Source of the DNA: an uncultured Rothia sp.
GTDB taxonomy: Bacteria; Actinomycetota; Actinomycetes; Actinomycetales; Micrococcaceae
Assembly: GCF_937976295.1 (NCBI RefSeq)
Contig: NZ_CALJRY010000276.1
Location: 1-6,397, forward strand
DNA: 6,397 nucleotides
Direction of reading: 5' to 3'
Notes under the pieces: model-generated
The model's database searches: none
Seen by the model: only the letters and a program-made list of their open reading frames with translations
Told to the model about the DNA's origin: nothing
Shown: positions 1 to 5,623 of the stretch, one piece after another
Layout of the letters: every line of letters starts with the position of its first letter
Position numbering within the stretch: the first letter of the stretch is position 1
Position numbers and translations under genes: made by a program

Positions 1-1
1 A

Positions 2-76
2 GTGGCACCATGGGCTCTTGGTATATTCCTTAAAAATCTCACCCCCGAACGCACCAGCAACTACGACCTCAACTAA
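2..76 (+). CDS. possible C-terminal end of an unidentified plus-strand gene
   Basis: The frame starting at base 2 is open from the window edge to a TAA at 74-76 and would encode about 24 residues ending in TSNYDLN. Its second half uses C-ending codons (acc, ccc, cgc, agc, aac, tac, gac, ctc), as expected of a real gene in this kind of genome. It stops just before the hairpin at 92-133, which could serve convergent genes from both sides. The stretch is too short to recognise a family, and another frame also stays open to 140, so chance is quite possible. Confidence 0.2.
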   Translation: MAPWALGIFLKNLTPERTSNYDLN

Positions 77-84
77 CCCCCCCC

Positions 85-133
85 AAAAAAAGGTTTGGCC
101 CCGAACAGCAAACGCACTGTCCGGGGCCAAACC
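85..133 (-). terminator. intrinsic terminator of the J-domain gene
   Basis: On the minus strand a perfect 12-bp stem (arms 122-133 and 92-103, GGTTTGGCCCCG) encloses an 18-nt loop and is followed directly by seven T (complement of 85-91). It starts 22 bases after the TAA of the J-domain gene. On the plus strand the hairpin is followed only by CTTCT, so it would terminate a plus-strand transcript poorly. Confidence 0.9.
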
Positions 134-155
134 CTTCTAATCCACATCACCACAA

Positions 156-806
156 TTATCCACGCTGCACACTAAACAGCTCCACCTTCCCCTCATCATT
201 CACACGACGCACCCGCAAACCCGCACCCGAACGCACCGCATTCTGACGACGATACCGCACCCACCAAAAACTAGCCGGCACACCATACAGCAGCACAATA
301 CCTGCCACCTTCACCACATCACCGGCACCAGCAAAACCAGAGGCCACCAAACCATCACCCACCGGCAACACCACCGCAAATACCAGAACCGGCAACACAA
401 TGAACCACAGCAACAGCCGACGAACCCAACGACCCCACGAAAACACCGCGCGAGCGCCCTCATACGCCACACCAAAAGCAGCACCAGCCACATCAGGGCT
501 ATCCATAACGTCCTGAGCCAGCACATCCCCTGCAGACCCGCGCTCGCCGGCAAAGGTAGATACCGGGTCTGAGCTAGGCTTGATGACCACAATACGGCGC
601 TGCTGACGCTCCAAGGTGGCATCATACTCAGCGCGGCGGCGCTCATCGAGCAGAACGCGCTGAGCCTCATTCAGCAGCTGCGCCGACTGCTCAGTACCTC
701 CCATATCGGGGTGATTCTTGCGCATCGCGCGCGTGTACGCCGCCTTGATTTCCTCAGCGGACGCCGACACGGAAACCCCCAGCAACTCATAGTAATTAAC
801 CATCAT
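156..806 (-). CDS. membrane-anchored J-domain (DnaJ-like) protein
   Basis: This encodes a 216-residue protein with an N-terminal J domain (about residues 5-66, start YYELLGV). The HPD signature at 32-34 is what stimulates Hsp70/DnaK ATPase in this family, and helix IV ends in AEYDA. There is no Gly/Phe linker, zinc domain or substrate-binding C-terminus, so it is not a general DnaJ. Instead, two hydrophobic helices at about 130-150 and 164-183 should anchor it in the membrane, leaving a short basic tail. It lies downstream of the coupling protein, separated by a terminator, so it is probably transcribed separately. A plausible but unproved role is to recruit DnaK to a membrane DNA-transfer complex. 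Two ATGs are adjacent (804-806 and 801-803), and the Shine-Dalgarno permits either. The 3' part (156 to about 530) is strongly GT-rich in the sense direction, unlike the J-domain part. The J-domain call is firm; the role is inferred. Confidence 0.88.
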   Translation of the reverse strand: MMVNYYELLGVSVSASAEEIKAAYTRAMRKNHPDMGGTEQSAQLLNEAQRVLLDERRRAEYDATLERQQRRIVVIKPSSDPVSTFAGERGSAGDVLAQDVMDSPDVAGAAFGVAYEGARAVFSWGRWVRRLLLWFIVLPVLVFAVVLPVGDGLVASGFAGAGDVVKVAGIVLLYGVPASFWWVRYRRQNAVRSGAGLRVRRVNDEGKVELFSVQRG

Positions 807-809
807 TAA

Positions 810-816
810 CCTCTCC
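810..816 (-). promoter_or_regulatory. Shine-Dalgarno of the J-domain gene, two possible ATGs
   Basis: The minus strand reads GGGGAGAGG, then TTA, then ATGATG. Using the GGAG part, the first ATG (806) is 6 bases away. Using the GAGG part, the second ATG (803) is 6 bases away. The start is therefore uncertain by one codon. Confidence 0.65.
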
Positions 817-853
817 CCTACCTCTCAACGAGCCGGGTACTTTCTTTCTACCC

Positions 854-859
854 ATCATA
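854..859 (-). promoter_or_regulatory. weak -10 candidate for the J-domain gene
   Basis: TATGAT on the minus strand lies about 48 bases upstream of the start codon, in the 157-base gap after the coupling-protein terminator, where this gene needs its own promoter. No convincing -35 is seen at 16-18 bases. Of the rest of the gap, 860-918 holds nothing else I recognise. Confidence 0.25.
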
Positions 860-918
860 ACCCCAAACAAACCATAAAAACACGGCAACACCACATCATG
901 CGCACCAACCACACCCAC

Positions 919-951
919 AAAAAAAGAGGGGCCCCGCACCAACGAGACCCC
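919..951 (-). terminator. intrinsic terminator of the coupling-protein gene
   Basis: On the minus strand GGGGUCUC (944-951) pairs with GGGGCCCC (928-935) through six G-C and two G-U pairs around an 8-nt loop. The hairpin is followed by UC and then seven U (complement of 919-925). It begins 12 bases after the TAG of the coupling-protein gene and separates it from the J-domain gene. Confidence 0.82.
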
Positions 952-963
952 CCAACACACTAC

Positions 964-3045
964 CTACACCCAATCACCCCCATCATCCCCGGACGAAAAC
1001 TCCTCAACACCAACACCAGGCACCACACCAACGCCCCGACGAACAACACCCGACGAACCACCAGGCACACCTGAAACACCCACCGACAACTCACTCATAC
1101 GACTCAACTCACGCACCTCAGCCTCAGCCGCCTCACGACCCGCAGCCACAACATCCTCACCCAACATCGCACGATCACGCACCGTCAAAACACGAGACAC
1201 CAACATAGGCCGAGACACCCTCACACCACGCACAATATCCCACCACGACGACACAAAATCACCACGACGAGCACGCCACACAAAATTACCCACACACGCA
1301 AACTCACCACGACCCAACTCAGTAAACGCAGCAGCAGACAAAGCCGGCACCTTCACCCACCGACCGAACGCCTGATCAGCCAACGCACCCGAATCAGAAT
1401 CCAACAAACTATTCTTCTTATGCGACGTATCCGTCTCCTCACGAGACCACCGCAACGGCACACGACCCTCAACCCACGCCGCCGTATCATCATCCACCTG
1501 ATGCACAATCAACATAGACCCCTGACCGGTCAGCTGCGACGCAAACACCGAATTACCCGAGCGCTCGCCCATGGCCACAATATCGGCGTAGCTCTGGGTT
1601 GAAATCATGATGCGAGCGCCAGAGCTGCGGGACTGCTGCAGCATTGCATCCAGGCCGGTAGTGCCAGCATGCGTGAACTCATCGACGGCAAGCAGCCAGG
1701 GCGTTTCAGAATTGCCGCCGAGCGAACCGGCGAGCTTCTGCACGTCATTCATGATCAGTGCCGATAGCAGGCGTGCCAGAGACTGCTGCTTCAATGAGTT
1801 CAGCGAAATAATGACGAATGCCTTCTCATCAAACACCTGTCGCAAGGTGAAAGAATTGGAACCTTCCGGGCGCATACCGCGGCCTGCTGCAGTCTCCACA
1901 AGAGGCTTCAGCTGAGCAATAATACCCGAATACGAGCGGGGGTCTCGCTTCAGCTTCGCACCAAGTGCAAGAGCATCGTTCTGAAGGTGCTGATGCTCTG
2001 CTCCCTGCAGATTTTCCAAAGCGTAACTCTCCAAAGTCGCAATATCCATGAGGTGATAAACCGACTCCAGATAAGAGCATTTCACGGTCTTATCATTCTC
2101 CGTAACGGTCAGCGGACCGGTGACGTTAAGAACCTCAAACAGGGTCTTCAACGCATCCTCAGCAATGTTGCGGTAGTAGTCTTCACCCCAGCTCAGCGAA
2201 TTAACCACAAGCTCCATTTGAGAGTGAGCATCCACGCCTGAAGCCAGCGGATCATAATGTCCTAGCTCCTCCGCCAGAGACCATTCGTAGACCTTCACAT
2301 TGCTCTCTTCGCCAAGCTTGCGGATCGCGGCGCGGTACTGTGGATCACCCTTCATGTCGATAATGATTCCGGGAAGATTCGAGCGCATGTACGCCAGAAT
2401 TACGCGCAGCATCGTCTGAGATTTACCTGATCCAGTCTTGCCAAAAACAATCGTGTGAAGCACATCCTCCATGCGCTGAAAAACCGGCAAACCACGAGAG
2501 TACTTATCGGACTCCACGCCGTACACAATGCAGTCTTCAGGCGAGAAGGCACCAGATTCAATGCGACGCTGAAACCAGAACTTCGAGACCAGCGACTGAG
2601 TAAGAGTCCGCGTGTACGCAGTCGGGCGCATCCGGGCATACGCAGGCTGGTTCAGGTAAGTGCGCAACCACCACAGCACACCTGCAAAGACACCAAAACC
2701 AACTCCACCAAGAGCCTGCAAAGCCATATTCTGATACCACAGCTGAACAAAATTCTCAGACTGAATCAGCCGAGGAACCGTAGCCCAAAGACCAGCAGCA
2801 GCACCCAAAAAACCAAGGGCACCAACCACACACACTACGGCCTTCCACAAAGAGCTCCACAGCTTCTTCTGGAATCCACGACTAACCCAGAAGCTCACGA
2901 CAAAAGCCAGCGGAAAAATAACAGAAACCAGAATCCCAATAAGAAGCATCACAGCAGAAACCTGCGGAGAAACACGAAGCAAAGAATGCGATCGTCCCAT
3001 GTTCTCCCGGTCATTACTGACATCTCGCATCAAATAGCGAGCCAT
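964..3045 (-). CDS. TraD/VirD4-type conjugative coupling ATPase
   Basis: This is a 693-residue membrane ATPase. Proteins of this family are hexameric pumps that link the relaxase-DNA complex to the type IV secretion channel. Three hydrophobic segments (about 29-53, 66-87, 106-127) precede the motor domain. Walker A is GKTGSGKS at 202-209, followed by IIIDMKGDPQY and the YDPL motif at 264-267 that is typical of these ATPases. Walker B is LLAVDEF at 451-457. The next stretch, LQQSRSSGARIMISTQ, matches the TraG/TraD signature. The C-terminal tail is poor in complexity, rich in Gly and Val, and ends in acidic residues (DDGGDWV). ATG at 3045 is preferred because GAAAGGA lies 6 bases upstream; an in-frame GTG at 3060 sits at that Shine-Dalgarno and has none of its own. 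Sense-strand composition shifts abruptly near 1560: the last 600 bases are GT-rich. An FtsK-like translocase is less likely because the QQSR...STQ segment is TraD-like. No relaxase is visible in the window. Confidence 0.9.
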   Translation of the reverse strand: MARYLMRDVSNDRENMGRSHSLLRVSPQVSAVMLLIGILVSVIFPLAFVVSFWVSRGFQKKLWSSLWKAVVCVVGALGFLGAAAGLWATVPRLIQSENFVQLWYQNMALQALGGVGFGVFAGVLWWLRTYLNQPAYARMRPTAYTRTLTQSLVSKFWFQRRIESGAFSPEDCIVYGVESDKYSRGLPVFQRMEDVLHTIVFGKTGSGKSQTMLRVILAYMRSNLPGIIIDMKGDPQYRAAIRKLGEESNVKVYEWSLAEELGHYDPLASGVDAHSQMELVVNSLSWGEDYYRNIAEDALKTLFEVLNVTGPLTVTENDKTVKCSYLESVYHLMDIATLESYALENLQGAEHQHLQNDALALGAKLKRDPRSYSGIIAQLKPLVETAAGRGMRPEGSNSFTLRQVFDEKAFVIISLNSLKQQSLARLLSALIMNDVQKLAGSLGGNSETPWLLAVDEFTHAGTTGLDAMLQQSRSSGARIMISTQSYADIVAMGERSGNSVFASQLTGQGSMLIVHQVDDDTAAWVEGRVPLRWSREETDTSHKKNSLLDSDSGALADQAFGRWVKVPALSAAAFTELGRGEFACVGNFVWRARRGDFVSSWWDIVRGVRVSRPMLVSRVLTVRDRAMLGEDVVAAGREAAEAEVRELSRMSELSVGVSGVPGGSSGVVRRGVGVVPGVGVEEFSSGDDGGDWV

Positions 3046-3051
3046 TGATTT

Positions 3052-3058
3052 TCCTTTC
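3052..3058 (-). promoter_or_regulatory. Shine-Dalgarno that fixes the coupling-protein start
   Basis: GAAAGGA on the minus strand lies 6 bases upstream of the ATG at 3043-3045. The alternative GTG at 3058-3060 overlaps its first base and has only TTTT-rich sequence before it, so the shorter protein is the likely product. Confidence 0.8.
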
Positions 3059-3064
3059 ACAAAA

Positions 3065-3119
3065 GATGCGGGCGGCGCGCCCTTCCGCAGTATTGCCAGA
3101 AGGGCACACCGCCCGCATC
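3065..3119 (-). terminator. large hairpin before the coupling gene, partial terminator or attenuator
   Basis: A perfect 11-bp outer stem (3065-3075 with 3109-3119), a 3x3 internal loop, a 7-bp inner stem (3079-3085 with 3099-3105) and a small GCA/TGC tip make one very stable hairpin. On the minus strand only four T follow (complement of 3061-3064), then GTG. It lies 17 bases after the TAG of the acidic-protein gene and 19 bases before the coupling-protein ATG. The short U-run suggests incomplete termination, which would lower coupling-protein expression, or an mRNA end-protection role. No separate promoter is obvious between the two genes. Confidence 0.6.
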
Positions 3120-3136
3120 AGAGATAAATTCAGAGA

Positions 3137-3817
3137 CTATTCTCCAGACGAGTAGCCATATTCATCAGAGGCAGATACCTCTTCTTCCGCAGCGTTCTCT
3201 ACCTCAACATCAGAAGCCTCAACCGATTCTTCTTCAGTCTCGAAATCCTGCGGATCTTCTGCCTTCTCAGAGATAGCCAGCAGACCACCAGTGAGAACCC
3301 ACTGATCAGCAACAGCCTTCTCAAGCTTCTTATCCGACACTTCAACCGCGCTGAGGTATCCTGCATCATCTAGAGACCATTCGCCAATAATTGCAGAAGA
3401 ATTATCAACAATCGCCGGCTCATCTCCAATGAAATTCAGGAAACGATCTACCGTGTTGTTCTTATATCCTGCGCTCGTGGAGAAGCCCAGGAAATTAGAT
3501 GCTTGCTTAGACGTCAGGCCGGCATCCTCAACGTAGATGCGGTGTACATTCTGCAGCTGCTGCGCAAATGCTTCGTACTTCTCGATAGCCTGGCTGCGTG
3601 CCTTCATCAGGTCTTCTACTGCATCTGCAGAATCAACCTTGATGGCTACGGTAGCGGTACGTGCGCCCATGCGCAGGGCCGTAACAACGAGGTGACAAGC
3701 ATCTTCGAACTTGCCGAGAATCATCTTTACGGATTCTCCGGTAGAGTACTGACCTTCAGCTTCATATGCGCCGCCGGGGAACTTCGAAATCGTAATATTG
3801 CACTGAGTATTTTCCAT
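3137..3817 (-). CDS. uncharacterised protein with an acidic C-terminal tail
   Basis: I do not recognise this 226-residue protein. Residues 1-60 look like a small mixed alpha/beta unit. Residues 62-95 are helical and charged. Residues 98-131 (starting AGLTSKQASNFLG and ending RFLNFIG) have a pattern that might be a helix-turn-helix, though it is weak. A short beta-rich part (about 143-181) follows. The tail from 184 to 226 carries 18 Asp/Glu and one Lys, which is typical of disordered, DNA-mimicking or protein-recruiting tails. There is no signal peptide or membrane helix, so it should be cytosolic. It starts 21 bases after the stop of the winged-helix gene and precedes the coupling protein, which suggests a part in DNA processing or coupling, but that is inference. 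ATG at 3817 has no good Shine-Dalgarno and a -10-like TATACT exactly 6 bases upstream, so a leaderless mRNA is likely. Confidence 0.8.
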   Translation of the reverse strand: MENTQCNITISKFPGGAYEAEGQYSTGESVKMILGKFEDACHLVVTALRMGARTATVAIKVDSADAVEDLMKARSQAIEKYEAFAQQLQNVHRIYVEDAGLTSKQASNFLGFSTSAGYKNNTVDRFLNFIGDEPAIVDNSSAIIGEWSLDDAGYLSAVEVSDKKLEKAVADQWVLTGGLLAISEKAEDPQDFETEEESVEASDVEVENAAEEEVSASDEYGYSSGE

Positions 3818-3823
3818 AACTTT

Positions 3824-3829
3824 AGTATA
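3824..3829 (-). promoter_or_regulatory. -10 box for a probable leaderless transcript
   Basis: The minus strand reads TATACT, then AAAGTT, then ATG. The 6-base gap would place transcription start at the A of ATG, the arrangement known for leaderless actinobacterial genes. No TTGACA-like -35 is seen. The site lies in the 21-base gap after the upstream gene's TAA, so the acidic-protein gene could be expressed on its own as well as by read-through. Confidence 0.55.
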
Positions 3830-3838
3830 GTCGAACTC

Positions 3839-4885
3839 TTAATTTTTGCGTTTGTTCCAGGTCTTTGCGCGGTCAATTGGAGAGGCAGGCGGAAAGCCCA
3901 TCGGCGGCTTATGGCCGAGTGGTAATCTCCATACGCTTCCCTTTTCGTTTTGACTGATGCACTCTACCGGGAGCCCTGCTGCGACATCCCAAAAAATACG
4001 TCGCCGGTCAGTGCAATCTGGATATGCAGCAGGCATGGGGGTGACTACTCCGCCACGATATACAGAGATGCGGATAAGACCGTCTGAGGATACCCAGACA
4101 TTGCCGTACTCATATTCGTATTCAGTCATTGTGATGCCTCGCTTTTCGCAGGCGCGAAGGATTGCTCGAGCGATTTCTGGACGCTGGCAAAACCACAGCT
4201 GACCCATTCCAGAATTGCTGAAGCGATTGATGACGACCTCGTAAGATTCTATTTCTTTCTTACGACGTTCAATCTCTACTCCCCATTTTCGGCCATCTTT
4301 AGGATTGATGATTCCCAGGTCTGGAGTGTGGGTTCCGTTGCCGACGATCCAGACTTTACTCAGCCGCTTGCTACGCGCGTAGCCTACGCCGTCAAGCTGT
4401 TTAATGTCTTTCTCGAAGGCAATTTCGAAACCGTATCGAGCAAAGATAATAGCGATGTCGTTAATGCAAAGGCGGTGGTCAATCTGGCTAAGGTTGTTGA
4501 TTGATCCAGGAGTTGCGGTGCACAGTTCATCTTCCCCGTATCCTGCAACCCTCCAGCTTCCGATGATCTCTTCACGCATTGCCCGAGAGGTGATTGACCA
4601 AACTGTTACCTGGCGTTCTCTGAAATCATCGCTATCGAAATCTCGCAGCTTAGCGTAGGTCTTCTCAGATTTGACGAGCTTAGCCTTCTTCAAATAGGTA
4701 AGAGCTTTGGTGACCGTTGTGTATGAGGCACCTAGCCACCCGGCTATCTGAATGTCTCGAGCCCATCCGGTACGAGCAATGAACTGCAGGACTTGAACAT
4801 GAAGTTCCGTGAAGTTGATTTGCGTGAGCTTGCCGTTGGCTCGCTTCTCGATAGCAAGGATATTAGGGCGGTCAGTATTTTCCAT
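3839..4885 (-). CDS. replication-relaxation-like protein, winged helix plus PD-(D/E)xK-like core
   Basis: This encodes a 348-residue soluble protein. Residues about 25-75 form a winged helix: FTELHVQVLQFIARTGWARD, a recognition-like helix at ASYTTVTKALTYLKK, then the wing. From about 135 it matches my memory of the actinobacterial replication-relaxation-like family: an H-x-L-x-x-N-D segment at 137-143, then TPDLGI with PD at 188-189, and GVEIERRKK with Glu 204, Glu 206 and Lys 209/210. The spacing PD...ExE...K resembles a restriction-endonuclease-like PD-(D/E)xK core. Whether it cuts DNA is unknown; the family name reflects plasmid association and its biochemistry is poorly defined. The C-terminus (about 320-348) is Pro-rich and basic. 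It is the first gene of the minus-strand cluster, next to the large intergenic region it may bind. Its ATG lacks a Shine-Dalgarno and has TAATAT 6 bases upstream. A MobC-like accessory protein is an alternative. Confidence 0.8.
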   Translation of the reverse strand: MENTDRPNILAIEKRANGKLTQINFTELHVQVLQFIARTGWARDIQIAGWLGASYTTVTKALTYLKKAKLVKSEKTYAKLRDFDSDDFRERQVTVWSITSRAMREEIIGSWRVAGYGEDELCTATPGSINNLSQIDHRLCINDIAIIFARYGFEIAFEKDIKQLDGVGYARSKRLSKVWIVGNGTHTPDLGIINPKDGRKWGVEIERRKKEIESYEVVINRFSNSGMGQLWFCQRPEIARAILRACEKRGITMTEYEYEYGNVWVSSDGLIRISVYRGGVVTPMPAAYPDCTDRRRIFWDVAAGLPVECISQNEKGSVWRLPLGHKPPMGFPPASPIDRAKTWNKRKN

Positions 4886-4891
4886 AAATAC

Positions 4892-4897
4892 ATATTA
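4892..4897 (-). promoter_or_regulatory. -10 box for a probable leaderless transcript of the winged-helix gene
   Basis: The minus strand reads TAATAT, then GTATTT, then ATG, the same geometry as the next gene downstream. No purine-rich Shine-Dalgarno lies between. Nearby, CATATT is repeated at 4891-4896 and 4910-4915, and ACAT-AGAA-ATGT (4897-4908) is a small inverted repeat. Either could be part of an operator, but both are short. Confidence 0.55.
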
Positions 4898-5130
4898 CAT
4901 AGAAATGTTCATATTCTCTGTAGATTTCTCCATATCTTCCGGGATACCAGTCTAGAGGAGGGATTGAACCCAACAGTTCGGAATCTAAGAAAGATTTCGC
5001 GCAAAGAGAGGAAAGTAGGGGGTTTAGGGTGGTTTGATTGGAGGTTTTCTTGTCGTGTGCTTGTGTGTGGATGTCAGATAAAAGGGGCGGAATCTAGGGG
5101 TGAAGTTAGGGCAGAGTAAGAGGTGAAGGT

Positions 5131-5257
5131 GGCGGTTTGAGGTGAGCAAGGAGAAGGTATTTAGGGCAGGTGAAAGGCGGGTATGGAGTAGGTGGAGAAG
5201 CTGATGGGAGTAGGGGTTTGCGTGGAGGGGTGAGTGAGTGAAGGCGGTTTGAGGTGA
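5131..5257 (+). repeat. 15-base direct repeat pair
   Basis: GGCGGTTTGAGGTGA occurs exactly at 5131-5145 and again at 5243-5257, 112 bases apart. Both copies have AGGTGAAGG nearby (5121-5129 and 5252-5260). TTAGGGCAG is also doubled, at 5106-5114 and 5161-5169. The skewed base composition raises the odds of chance repeats, though 15 bases is long. Confidence 0.5.
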
Positions 5258-5310
5258 AGGAGGTGCTGCAGAAGGAGGGTGAGGTATAGATGGTGGGGTG
5301 TGAGGAATGG

Positions 5311-5498
5311 TTTTTGAGGTGGTGGCAGTGTTTGGTTTTCGGGTGTTGTCGAGGTGTTGGATAGGTGTTTTTGAGTTGGGGATGTTGAGAGTTGCGGGCT
5401 AAGTGGAGGGGGTAGAGGTTGGGTAGATTGAATGGTGGATCGTGTGGGGTGATGATGTGGTGTGAGTGGGTGAGTTGCAGGATTTTTGAGGTGGTGGC
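5311..5498 (+). repeat. 16-base direct repeat pair
   Basis: TTTTTGAGGTGGTGGC occurs exactly at 5311-5326 and 5483-5498, 172 bases apart. Its TTGAGGTG core is close to the TTTGAGGTGA core of the 15-base repeat to the left, so the block may contain four related copies, possible iterons or remnants of duplication. Confidence 0.5.
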
Positions 5499-5552
5499 GT
5501 GTGGGGTTTGGTGGGCTGGGTGGATTTGCGGGGGTTTGTGAGTGTCTGGAAC

Positions 5553-5577
5553 GTGCTTGAGTAGCACACTTTGCAAA
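5553..5577 (+). other. small hairpin followed by a TTTGCAAA palindrome
   Basis: GTGCT and AGCAC (5553-5557, 5563-5567) form a 5-bp stem around TGAGT. The alternative AGTGT/ACACT pairing (5541-5545 with 5566-5570) could add outer pairs. The 8-base palindrome TTTGCAAA follows at 5570-5577. This marks the right edge of the GT-rich block. A hairpin beside a short conserved site is how many transfer origins look, but I recognise no known nic sequence. Confidence 0.35.
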
Positions 5578-5623
5578 TGGGACATTATGGAACTTTAAGA
5601 GGCTAAGAGTTTCTAGATGGGGA

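Larger units (their letters stand above)
5009..5550 (+). other. strand-skewed GT-rich block without a convincing gene
   Basis: The plus strand of this stretch is very rich in G (then T) and nearly free of C. Two sampled 60-base lines (5281-5340 and 5461-5520) are over 80% G+T, and line 5161-5220 is half G. It lies between divergent genes. The minus strand has a 159-codon open frame (5106-5585), but its product is a monotonous His/Pro/Thr/Ser/Leu string with no domain, as expected from the composition alone. Plus-strand frames are short and Trp/Cys/Gly-rich. It could be a long leader RNA of the gene at 5672, a non-coding RNA, or part of a transfer or replication origin; none is shown. The preceding part (4898-5008) holds only a small AATCT/AGATT hairpin at 4982-4996. 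Confidence 0.6.

Noticed and set aside
2455..3048. A 197-codon plus-strand frame opposite the coupling protein.
   Set aside because: It is the complement of the membrane and Walker A region of the coupling ATPase, and its product is a basic, low-complexity string with no recognisable domain.
3043..3060. GTG at 3060 as the coupling-protein start.
   Set aside because: The Shine-Dalgarno GAAAGGA overlaps it and is well spaced for the ATG at 3045. Nothing suitable lies upstream of the GTG.
4941..5010. A tRNA or tRNA-end attachment site on the minus strand, suggested by GGGTTCAATCCC (4960-4971) and an AATC...GATT arm with a 7-base loop.
   Set aside because: The T-stem does not pair beyond three bases, there is no D-arm, no acceptor stem and no CCA end, so no cloverleaf can be drawn.
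5452..5541. A 29-codon plus-strand frame starting MMWCEW.
   Set aside because: The product is Trp/Cys/Gly-rich as expected from GT-rich DNA, with no specific Shine-Dalgarno signal.
5009..5550. A CRISPR array in the repeat-bearing block.
   Set aside because: The repeats occur only in pairs at uneven distances, with no regular repeat-spacer pattern.
5106..5585. A 159-codon minus-strand open frame as a gene.
   Set aside because: The product is a monotonous His/Pro/Thr/Ser/Leu string with no domain pattern and no Shine-Dalgarno. An AC-rich strand makes long frames without stops by composition alone.
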